From Euonymus europaeus (lineage: Eukaryota; Streptophyta; Magnoliopsida; Celastrales; Celastraceae), in the NCBI GenBank assembly GCA_963580455.1, contig OY756958.1:5096501-5160500 (forward strand): a stretch of 64,000 nt of DNA, read 5' to 3'. Made by a program: the position numbers and the translations under genes. The notes below the pieces were generated by a model. It saw only the letters and a program-made list of their open reading frames with translations, was not told the DNA's origin and made no database searches. Shown piece after piece: positions 21,327 to 31,397 of the stretch. Each line of letters begins with the position of its first letter. The first letter of the stretch is position 1.

Positions 21327-22890
21327 GTGGTTCGTTTTTTTTGTTGTATGCTTCTTTTTGTTGGCATGTGAAGTATTATTCGTTTTGTCACCATGCGAAG
21401 TGAAATGATGGACTTTTTGGAATGGCATGCAAGCATGTGGACCTATGAAATAATATAATTGGGCCACTTTTGATAAAGTCGCGATCAAAATAATATAACA
21501 ACCTCCACTACTGTATACTTTTTGACAAATTCCTAGATTTTTTCTCTTTATTTTACTCATTTTTTTAATATCCAAAAATGACTCATAAATTTGTGACTTA
21601 GAACATCTATTATGAACCTAAATTAATATGATTATCAGGTAAGATGAATATAAATTTTTAACTAGACAATGAGCTAAGTTGAGACAAAACTCAACTTGTG
21701 GCAACCAATAATGGTGTTACTCTTAGTGAGAAATCGAACTCACAACTTTTTGAGTATGGAAGATTCAATCACATAGTAATTATATAAGCTGTTTTTTTCC
21801 CCTCTTGGACAACATCTATATTGAGAAAATAATGCGAAGCTTGAATTACTATATATATATATATATTGGCCATATGAAGGGGTTTAGTGTGTTAGGTTAT
21901 TGTAAAGAGTTGGTACGTAGATGGAGAAGTTGGAACTTAATTACTTGTAAGAGGAGCAGGTAAGAACCTAAATCCTCCAATATTTGGAAAGTCTATAGTT
22001 TGCGTGGCCGACAAACATTCCCTTAATCTCACACCAACATTCCTCTACAAATTTAAGTAAATGGATGCGAGTCTTGCATCGGCATTGTTAGGTCACTAAC
22101 ATGTGACTTTGACCCATTATAAGATTTGGTTATTGATTGTTCAATTAGTAAAATATACCCTTTGACTTGAGCACTCACTTACACGAATTTGATTTTATGT
22201 GAAATTGTGAATGCTTTTCAGGGCAGAAATTTTGGACCTGAAATACTTGAGCAGCTAGATCCCCATAAAGAATTTTATCACGCTTTATCAAGAGTGTTTA
22301 CCAAACGATACCTATATTTGTTTTTTGAGGCTTAATCACCACTCTCAAAACTGTAAAACACAAATTTTGGGGTTTCACAATTTGTTTATACTCGTAGAAC
22401 CTCCGATTTGAATCTAATAATTTAAGATATGAGTCACATCACATCACATCATATTTTTGTTTTTTATTTTTGAAATTTGTCTCATATTTCTTTTATCATT
22501 ATAGATGAATTCAAGACTCTAAAAAACTGAGGAACTCCCAAATCTATGAAGGACCTAAATAATTTTCTTTTACCTTATCTAGAAATATATAATTAGAAAA
22601 TATTTTTTTTATGCCTTTATGTATCTAATAATAAAGAGAGGTGTATGGTATCTCATAAAAACATAAAAAAGAGGGTCGAGCCTCAAAAATGTAGTACGTA
22701 GGCCTCGAGTTAGTCTTTCCAATCTCACACTAATGCATTAAAAAATACATAAAATCAAAGAGAAGTGTCTAATGTCATAATTTAATGCAACATATTTTCA
22801 CAAGACAGGGACAGTTTGGTAAAATAGTAAATAACGAATGGCAATAATGATAGTTGTAGCAGAAACCCTCGTCTACTTTTGAAGTACAGG
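21327..22890. other. Intergenic DNA upstream of the DUF668 gene
   Basis: AT-rich. It includes a short (TA)n tract near 21850-21867 and CACATCACATCACATCAT near 22440. No gene recognised. Confidence 0.4.
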
Positions 22891-23267
22891 AATGGAAAAG
22901 GAAACCAGCTCCACTAATCCAAGCTCCTACAAAAGTCTAGCCTCTCCATCCCTCTCAGTCAAACCGAAGATTCTCCAGTCGCTCCATTTTCCCTCCACTC
23001 ACGCTTCCTCCTTCTTCCCTCTACAGATCTCTGCTCGTTCCCCTGGTCTCTCAGGCACTGCAGTGACGACTTGATGATGTTTGTCTCTGCGGGGCCTTTT
23101 TCTTTTTTTGTCTTGTGTCAGTACTTCATAACAGAGTAAGTTGACCATTAGCTACTGCTTCCGTCTTTGTTTCCCTCTCGTTTTGGATGTGAAGATTTGA
23201 ATATTATACTGTAATTGAGCTCTGGGGCATTTCCGCGAACACCTAATAGACGCGAAAGAAAGCAGCA
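22891..23267 (+). promoter_or_regulatory. 5' leader of the DUF668 gene with a possible 60-codon upstream frame
   Basis: Pyrimidine-rich, CTC-rich leader typical of plant 5' UTRs. An ATG at 22892 opens a 60-codon frame (MEKETSSTNPSS ... SGTAVTT) ending at 23074, about 190 bp before the main start. It could be a regulatory upstream frame or lie outside the transcript. Confidence 0.35.
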
Positions 23268-25076
23268 ATGGTTGCAGAACCTTGGTTGCTGAAAATGGGT
23301 AACCAGGTGAGTTCCAACCTCAAACACGCGCTGCTTCTTGAACCTTACAAGAGAAGGAATCGGAGAAAACCAGAAGCCAAGGAGAAGGAGATTGTTGGTA
23401 TTCTATCATTTGAGGTCGCCAACGTTATGTCTAAGACGGTGCTGCTATTTAAATCCCTCTCCGACTTCGAGATCTTCAAGCTCAAGTCCGAGATCTTCAA
23501 CTCCCAGGGAGTTAAGAACTTGGTCTCTTCGGATCAAAATTTCCTTCTCGAGCTTGCTTTAGCGGAGAAGCTCGACGACCTGAACAGGGTTGCTGGTGTT
23601 GTTTCTAGATTGGGGAAGAAGTGCACTGAACCTGCTTTGCAAGGGTTCGAGCATGTTTATGGGGACATAATGAGCGGAGTCATTGATGTGAAGGAATTGG
23701 GGTTTTTGGTGAAGGATATGGAGGGTATGGTGAGGAAGATGGAGAGATATGTGAGCGCCACTGCCAATTTGTACAGCGAGTTGGAGGTGTTGAACGAGCT
23801 GGAGCAGGCAGTGAAGAAATTCCAGCAGAATCAGCACGAGGAGAGTCGCAAGGCGTTCGAGCAGAAATTGATTTGGCAGAAGCAGGACGTGAGGCATCTC
23901 AAGGAGATTTCTATTTGGTCTCAGACTTACGATAAGGTTGTGGAGTTGTTGGCGAGGACGGTATGTACTATTTTTGCCGAGATTTGTGCGGCATTTGGGG
24001 ATTCTGCTTTGAGGACTAGCCCTCTCGAAAGGGGTTCCTCTCCAATGAAGAATGGTTATGGACATTTATCGGGTGAAATTGGAGAGTGCCTGCAGGTGCA
24101 AGTGGTATCAGGGCCGCTGAGACGAATTCTTAGCAGAAGCAAGAGTGGTGGGCAATCGGGTCTAATTGAGAGACCTACGGTGATGAAAAAGGGGAAATTT
24201 TTGAAGTCTCACATTGGTTTACAAAGAAGTGAAACTGCATTTTTTCAGCATGAAGATCATAATTTTCCATGTGGGACTAGTCCGGCGAGGCTAATTATGG
24301 ATTGCCTTAGTCTGAGTAGTTCGGTTTCAAGGTTCGATGATGACGATGATGTTGATCGTGATGACCGAAATAGCCAAACTTCGCGTTGCAGTGGTGTTAC
24401 TAATGGTGGTTTCAGAAATGATCATCCTAATCACGCTGATTGTTTTAGCCCGACCCAACTTGGGGTTTCTTTCAATGCAGATCAAAAGCAAGCAAATAGT
24501 GTGATAAGTAGCACATGCTTTGGTCCCAAAAGTAGGTTGACGGTTTATGCTCCCCCTTCTACCGTGGGAGGCTCTGGCCTGGCCTTGCATTACGCAAATG
24601 TTATAATTGTCATAGAGAAGTTACTACGATACCCTCACTTGGTAGGTGAGGAAGCTAGAGATGATCTGTATCAAATGCTACCGACAAGCTTAAGAAAGAC
24701 TCTGAGGACTAATCTCAAGTCCTATTTCAAGAATTTCGCAATATATGATGCTCCGCTGGCTCTTGATTGGAAAGAGACGTTGGATAAGAGATTGAGTTGG
24801 CTAGCCCCATTAGCACATAACATGATCAGGTGGCAAAGTGAGCGTAATTTTGAGCAGCAACAAATTGTTAAGCGGACAAATGTTCTTCTGCTCCAGACTT
24901 TGTATTTTGCTGATAGGGGAAAGACGGAGGCAGCTATTTGTGAACTTCTTGTTGGATTGAATTATATATGCCGCTATGAACAGCAGCAAAATGCACTATT
25001 AGACTGTGCAAGTAGCATTGATTTTGATGATTGCATGGAATGGCAGTCTCCAGGCGGGGTTTCTTATCTCAATTAG
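23268..25076 (+). CDS. DUF3475/DUF668 protein, PSK SIMULATOR (PSI) family
   Basis: An intact single-exon 602-aa protein. The N-terminal DUF3475 covers about residues 41-97 (EIVGILSFEVANVMSKTVLL...LVSSDQNFLLELA). DUF668 covers about 434-523 (GSGLALHYANVIIVIEKLLR...LYQMLPTSLRKTLRTNLKSY), followed by a conserved helical tail (WLAPLAHNMIRWQSERNFEQ...). The middle is Ser- and acid-rich (DDDDDVDRDDR near 356-366) and probably disordered. Arabidopsis PSI1 and relatives promote growth in connection with phytosulfokine signalling. The MVAEPWL start and overall length fit the At5g04550/At3g23160-like side of the family rather than PSI1 itself, judged from memory. No transmembrane segment is seen. The start is supported by conservation of the MVAE/MVVE N-terminus. 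Confidence 0.93.
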   Translation: MVAEPWLLKMGNQVSSNLKHALLLEPYKRRNRRKPEAKEKEIVGILSFEVANVMSKTVLLFKSLSDFEIFKLKSEIFNSQGVKNLVSSDQNFLLELALAEKLDDLNRVAGVVSRLGKKCTEPALQGFEHVYGDIMSGVIDVKELGFLVKDMEGMVRKMERYVSATANLYSELEVLNELEQAVKKFQQNQHEESRKAFEQKLIWQKQDVRHLKEISIWSQTYDKVVELLARTVCTIFAEICAAFGDSALRTSPLERGSSPMKNGYGHLSGEIGECLQVQVVSGPLRRILSRSKSGGQSGLIERPTVMKKGKFLKSHIGLQRSETAFFQHEDHNFPCGTSPARLIMDCLSLSSSVSRFDDDDDVDRDDRNSQTSRCSGVTNGGFRNDHPNHADCFSPTQLGVSFNADQKQANSVISSTCFGPKSRLTVYAPPSTVGGSGLALHYANVIIVIEKLLRYPHLVGEEARDDLYQMLPTSLRKTLRTNLKSYFKNFAIYDAPLALDWKETLDKRLSWLAPLAHNMIRWQSERNFEQQQIVKRTNVLLLQTLYFADRGKTEAAICELLVGLNYICRYEQQQNALLDCASSIDFDDCMEWQSPGGVSYLN

Positions 25077-27050
25077 TTATGTTATCAAATTTGGATGGCT
25101 GAAGCAGGCCGTATAGACAGTTACTGATTGCTGATATATGTGTGAAGACATTTAGACATTTATGATTCAGCAAAATGTGAATAAGCTTTGCTGAATTGCT
25201 TTGTTGTTGGATGCTGGATTTGATTAATTTCTTTCACTGTCAGTGTCAGGTATGGAGATTTTTTTGACTACATAGTGACTTTAATTAATGAAGAAGCAGC
25301 ATCTCTGTAGAATTTATACATGGACTTCTATTAAATTTATAGAAGTCTTATGAAGCATTTTTTCCTAGTTACTACTACATTTTGATGCCCAGTGTGATGT
25401 TTTGTTCATTTGGTGGCTGAAACTGATGATAAATAAGTTCGTTTAATTTCTTTGGCTGTCAACGGTGGATTATGCATATACTGCTTCAAATTCATGTTAT
25501 AAGTAGAATGTTCATGGCTATATGCCCATGTATATACGTTGACGTACTTGGTGTGCATCAAATCATTATGGAGGGGGAAATAAAAAATCCACAGAACAGG
25601 ATTAGGTGTGGAGTCTCGAGAATTAATTGATTTGAGATTTCCCTGAAAATTCAAAAGGTTTTTAGGTCTGAAACGACCATTGGCTGTTGCATTTATTTCC
25701 CCAAGCACATAAGCAAGTTTGGTGTATGAAGGTGTCGATTCTTGTCAGAGTGCATGTGTCTGAAGTAATATTATATCAGGTTGAGTGTTCTTGAAGTTCA
25801 TATTTCTTTGTCATGAATATTCCTTCGAAACTATCCATTTACGAAGATCTCGAACTATAGTATGGTGCTGTCCTCAGATCTTTCCTTGTGTACTTTTGAA
25901 TGGGTACATGTTTTCTGCAAATTGTTGGAGGACGACTTATATTATGATCTTTTTTTTTTTTATCTTACTCTATTGTTATTATCAGAATGCATCTTGTATT
26001 GGCTTCCATCAGCTATAGTCTTGATCTTGAAATGAAGGCAATAGGTTTTTGAGAAAGATGGGGGTTGAACTAACATAGGAACATGGAAACGTCTTCAGTG
26101 ATGAAGTTATTTGCTTAAACTGGACAATAATCTCTCTTAGACTCTTAGCCTAATATTGGAAAGCATTTCTTGTTTATTTATTTAGTTGCAAGCAATTGCT
26201 GCATAATAGGCAATGAAAAGTACTGATTTGTTTGGTGGATGGATATCGGCCCTTTTTTTTTTCTTTTTTTCTTCTGTTGTTGCTTAATTATCAGTTTCTT
26301 CATTTCGAGTTCTCTAGTATTTTCATAGGGAAGAAATAATTTGTTGTATCTGCACATGATGACATAAAGGTGTAGAGAATGGAATCTCATTGAAGGCAGT
26401 TGAATCTTTGCTATCCCTTTGTTCCCATTCTGCAGTTTGGGTTATTAATTTTTCTGTGATTTATCGGCTACATAGACTAGACAATATTGTATTACTAACC
26501 TTGTAACCATTGCAGAAGAACAGAGAGAAGAGGATCCTATTAGCCTTGCGTTACATCAAGGACACAACCCCATCTAACAAGGAATGTGTAATGTGGCATT
26601 AATTAAACAGGAGGTAGAAGAGGGCTTTGATGGTGTAATAAACGAGCTGCCTTTGACCTCACAATGTATTGGGATGCCATTAAATTGATGGAACGAAGTC
26701 AAGAGGCCCCTCTTATGCTTGGTGCCATACATTTAGTAACATCAGACATTGCTTGCAGGACCCGAACCAGATTCAAATTTAGGCTGCTTATTTAGTCTCA
26801 GACTCAGGGTCCGGCTGCTTGATGGTGGCACCGGACAGGTGAAAAATTAGTTTTTTCCCTTTCTCATGGTGATGTTTGCTTTCTTTGCTATTGCAAGCTC
26901 CTGCAAATTAACCTGTTCTTTCAAAAATTATTTTGATTGCAAGGATAAATCGATATGTAGATTGTGTTTTGTAAAATTGTTGATCTGGGTGCGTCTCCGA
27001 GGTCATGGGTTATATATTTATTCTACTTATTAATAGCAATAAACCTTGTA
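25077..27050. other. 3' UTR and downstream intergenic DNA
   Basis: The first few hundred bases are likely 3' UTR of the DUF668 gene. Afterwards no credible gene appears; frames of 70-100 codons at 25406-26390 are low-complexity. Confidence 0.4.
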
Positions 27051-27411
27051 GACTTTCGGTCAGTTTGGTTAGTTTGATATTGTGATGGTAATAAGAATCC
27101 GATTACAATATAATGTTTGGTATTTATTTATGTAACAGTGTAGTGTAATCCGATTTCTTTGTAATGAGAATGCTTAGAAAAACAAGGAATCAATTTCCAT
27201 CTTAAATTTGATATTGTGATTACAAAACTAAATATTTGTTCCACAGAAAAGTACATCTTTGATGATTACAAATTATTTATGATTATATCTTTACGTATTT
27301 GTATCTCATGTATATCTCTACATATCTATATTTTATTTTTAATATTTTATTAATACACTTACCATGTTCACATCATACATTTTATATTATATTATGTATA
27401 TATATATTTTT

Positions 27412-27571
27412 TGTTTTCAAGCGCGGGATCCACATGAGATTTATGGTGCGGGATGCATTTGAGTATCATTGATGTGCGTGCAAGTGTGGGGGCCACACCA
27501 CACTTACACATCAAGATCAGGTGCGATATCCCTCATGGTAAATCTCGCGTGGAATCCCACGCTTGAGAATA
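27412..27571. repeat. Compact foldback element / hairpin (~160 bp)
   Basis: The outer arms TCAAGCGCGGGATCC ... GAGATTTA and their inverted partner (TAAATCTCGCGTGGAATCC...CGCTTGA) pair. Inner arms TTGATGTGCGTGCAAGTGTGG and CCACACTTACACATCAA pair around GGGGGCCACA. The whole could fold into one long stem. Confidence 0.7.
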
Positions 27572-28205
27572 CTCATATATATATATATATATAAGCAAGA
27601 AAGGCTCAGTGAGAAGCCATTCCTTGAGGCACAAATTCTTCATCATGATTTGATGAAGAACTCAAATCACTGTCTACATATTGCATCTCACTATCCATGA
27701 CCAACATATATACTCTTGCAATTACAAAAAATTTATATTTTTATCTGATAATTCGTCAATAAGCAGGACCAGCAGAACAAACTTACACCTCTATAATGTG
27801 CATGAAATTGCAAATGCCAATTACTGAAGAAGGCTTGAGAGCAAGAGTAGAATACGATGCGGTCGTTCTCGTACAAATGACCAAGGACCTGTTTTTCAAA
27901 CAAATCACCGATGGAATGAAGAAAATAGAAGATTTGCCAGGCAAGGGCAAAACCCCAGATGAAGAAGATAGAAGATATGTATGGTGGGCAAGGGCGAAAA
28001 CGAAGATGAAAAAGCTAGAAGATAGATCCGTTAGGTGATTTAGGGCTGTTTAGTTCAGCGCAAAAGGGAGGAGAAAAAGGAAGAATTGGGATGCAAGAGA
28101 GCTATTTGTTTTTTTCCAATTCTTTAAAAAAAAAAAGAGATATGGCCGTCCATTTAATCGAACAACCAGGGGATCCGCAACGTACTTCTTATGCGAGATC
28201 CTGCA

Positions 28206-28249
<44 letters not shown>

Positions 28250-29392
28250 TTTCTCCTATACGGACATAGATTGCGGACTCAATTTACATACCTCTTTTTT
28301 TGGCCGATGGATCGGATCAACGACTCTCATTAAAACCTATTAATTAATCGTGAAATACCCTTTCTCTCTCTCACTCTCGCTCTTCTCCTCTCACTGTTGG
28401 AAGTCAAGATTTGGAAATGCCTTGAGTACTTCTAGAGTCTTCAATCGAAGTCCTCTCTCTCGTCTTCTCCTCTCACTACTGTTGTGAGTAAGAATCATAT
28501 TCATATATTTATGGGGCAAGTTTGGGTTATTTCAAATTTTGCAATTTTAGATTGCTCAAATTGTATGTAAAATTGGTCATTTTAGGATTGCAGAGGTGTG
28601 GGAAGAGTTACAAATTGAGATGAATAAATTAATTGACACCAGACCTTAAGAGAGGAATGTTTTCACAACAAGAGGAGGAACTCATACCAAGTCTCCATGA
28701 AGTTCTGGGCAACAAGTACTAAAAATTACCAACCCAATACGATCAATAAAGTTAAAAATCTTGAAATGGGTGTTTGTTTGATTGATTAGTTCTGGAGAAT
28801 TTAATTCAATTCAATTAATTTCAGGTGAGCATAAATAGCAGTTTAGTTGCCAGCCTCCCTTGCATATTCATTATAAAATGTGTGTGCTTCATCAAGTGTC
28901 TCAAATTCTTGCCCAATTTTCGGCACCTTTTCAACCATTACTTGAGGAATATATGATAAATCATTCGATGAAGAACAATCGTGAGCCATTTGAAGACTTG
29001 GTTGACAAACTTAACAATGCAGCAATTCAAAACCTAAAACGAAATTTATTGTAAGATAACATAACCCCAAAACAATGATGAAAACACATTTCTTTTAAAA
29101 CAACTCACATGCTGTATCAAAAAATTACACTAGCATAAACAAGAATAATGAACACCGGAGCTTCTCATTGTCTTGGGCGGAGGAGCCGCCTGTACGATGG
29201 GCAAATTGAGGAGGTGCGGCGTGAAAAATGGATCTGGCAGGAGCTAATGTCCAGATGTGTGTGTATTGCGGAGCCTAATTCCGAAATACACCTTGTCCGT
29301 CCGATCTGTCCATCACAAAATGGACGGTCAAGATTAGAAGACCGCAAATAACTCTATTTGCGTTGAACCGCATGTGAGTATATATATATATA
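27572..29392. other. Intergenic DNA with two short unrecognised frames and (TA)n/(GA)n tracts
   Basis: Plus-strand frames at 27796-28038 (80 aa, Lys/Glu-rich, ends ...WWARAKTKMKKLEDRSVR) and 28860-29054 (64 aa, ...PFEDLVDKLNNAAIQNLKRN) have coding-like composition but match nothing I know; they may be gene relics. A (TA)n-(GA)n tract lies at 28208-28248. Confidence 0.3.
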
Positions 29393-30375
29393 GGGATAAG
29401 TATCGAAAATCCCCCAAACTTTGTGTTTTGGGTCATTTTGGCCCCTAAACTTTTTTCCGAGCCAAAATGACCCCTCAACTTACAAGAATGGGCCACATGA
29501 GTCCCTCAAGCCAATTTCCGTTAAATCTGGCTGACGTGTAATTTTTTTTTTTAAAAAAAAAATTTACGTGGATTTCAATTAACACAAGAGCGACACATGT
29601 CCATTAATGGGACAATTTTTAACCGTTTTGAAATAGGTCAAATGAGCCCCTATACCTTGAAAAATGAGGCAAATGAGCCCCTATACCTTGAAAAATGGGT
29701 CAAGTAAACCCCCAAAGTTATGGAAAATGGTTCAATGACAACATTTTAGTTGATATTTTCTAATAATGTTTCTCTGTTGTAACTTCTATAGAGATTCAAC
29801 ATTCAAGTGATTGTTGGAGTAATACCTTCAAAAAATATCCTTCAAATGCCTCCCTGGGTATGTTTTACACCCGTTGGCATACAAATACCTATAGTAGAAT
29901 CTGTGATCAGCTTTTGGCCAGACATCCGCAACAGCACCAACAATTTTTTCTCAACTTAATTTTTCCATACTTCTTTGGATATAGTTGATTTATGTATTAC
30001 TCCAACAATCAATTGAATGCTGAATCTCTATGGAAGTTACAACAGAGAAACATTATCAGAAAATATAAACTAAAATATTGTTATTGAATCATTTTTCATA
30101 ATTTTGGGGGTTTACTTGACCCATTTTTCAAGGTATAGGGGCTCATTTGTCCCATTTTTCAGAGTATAAGGGCTCATTTGGCCAATTTTTAAACGGCTAA
30201 AAATTGCCTCATTAATGGACATGTGTCGCTCTTGTGTTGATTGAAATCCACGTGAATTTTTTTTAACGAAAATTGGCTTGAGGGGCTAACGAAAATTGGC
30301 TTATAAGTTGAGGGGTCATTTTGGCCCGAAAAAAAATTTAGGGGCCAAAATGACCCAAAACGCAAAGTTGGGGGG

Positions 30376-30380
<5 letters not shown>
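29393..30380. mobile_element. Large foldback (long-inverted-repeat) element, ~990 bp
   Basis: The left arm (from GGGATAAGTATCGAAAATCC at 29393 to about 29815) and right arm (about 29985-30380, ending ...CAAAGTTGGGGGGCTTTT) are inverted copies about 400 bp long. Shared words include TTTTGGGTCATTTTGGCCCC, GAGCGACACATGTCCATTAA, GAGCCCCTATACCTTG and GTTTCTCTGTTGTAACTTC. The spacer is about 170 bp. It sits between (TA)n tracts on both sides. There is no gene; it is a likely non-autonomous Mutator-like/foldback element. Confidence 0.85.
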
Positions 30381-30412
<32 letters not shown>

Positions 30413-31052
30413 TATGAACAATCTTGAAAATACATATCACATTGCAATTACATTTTATCAACCAAACAATTTGATAAGATTACTTAATAATACAATTCTT
30501 ACAATTTAATTACTTATAATAAAAATCTTATTATTATCGCAATGCAATAAATCAAATGGATCTTATAAGTTATAACTAGTAATTGTATTCATCTATTCAT
30601 TTGTTAATGGGCTTTAGTGGCCCAACCCATTGGAATTTTCCGCCAACGTCATTTAGGGCTATGGACCTTTGGCGAGATATAGTTCATAGTGTGAATCGCA
30701 GGTCAGTCCAAAATAGTGAATTTATTAAGGATTTAGTCCACCTAAAAAATCAATTCGGATTCTAGCTAGTCCAGTTGCCTCCCAAAATTACCAACGAAGA
30801 TCAAGAAAAGATTTTAATTCCAGGTTTATAGGCGGTGAACTGCTCCACTTTCTATAAAATTTGAAAATTAGAATTCATGCCATGGTCTGTCTCACAGATT
30901 GAAGCATTTTAATGTTGATTGGAGAAAAATTGCGATCTTTCATTTCGAAAAAAAAAATCTTCAAAAATGAAAGACTACCAATCTCAGAGATCCATGATTT
31001 TGATGCAGATATTTTGACTCCAAGCTCGGTCTTCGTTAATAGAGAAGAATCA
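30381..31052. other. Intergenic DNA, nothing recognised
   Basis: AT-rich with a (TA)n tract at 30381-30410. No gene. Confidence 0.4.
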
Positions 31053-31397
31053 TTTCGAATAAGTGTTAAACCCTAAGGGAAATTGATTCTCTAAACCCTA
31101 ACAGACTCGTGTATTGGATTTTCATGTTGTAACCTAGACAATAAATGTTAACCCTTATGGGAACGAATTTGCTCAATCCTAACAGGCTGGTGTATACTAA
31201 ACATACTTGGTTTCCATATACGGATACGATAATGAAATGATTTTTCATATTTTAAAGTGCACTTATGTAATTTAACCAATAAAAAATTAACTTAATTACA
31301 AAAAAATTTAAAAACTAGATCTAATTACAAACAAATTTAAATGAATAACCTTACCCTTAATAAGTCTCATAAAGTGGACTTACCTATAATTTTGCCT
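31053..31397 (+). mobile_element. TIR element with ~81-bp minisatellite, copy 3 (left end lost)
   Basis: Two minisatellite units (TTAA of the TGTTAA word at 31066 and 31148) are followed by the AT-rich right arm. The right terminus is TTAATAAGTCTCATAAAGTG ... CTATAATTTTGCC, the same as the right end of the copy at 17.9-18.7 kb. The left TIR and the first units are missing. Confidence 0.7.

Noticed and set aside
23559..24590. Antisense frames inside the DUF668 gene
   Set aside because: Shadows of the highly conserved plus-strand protein.
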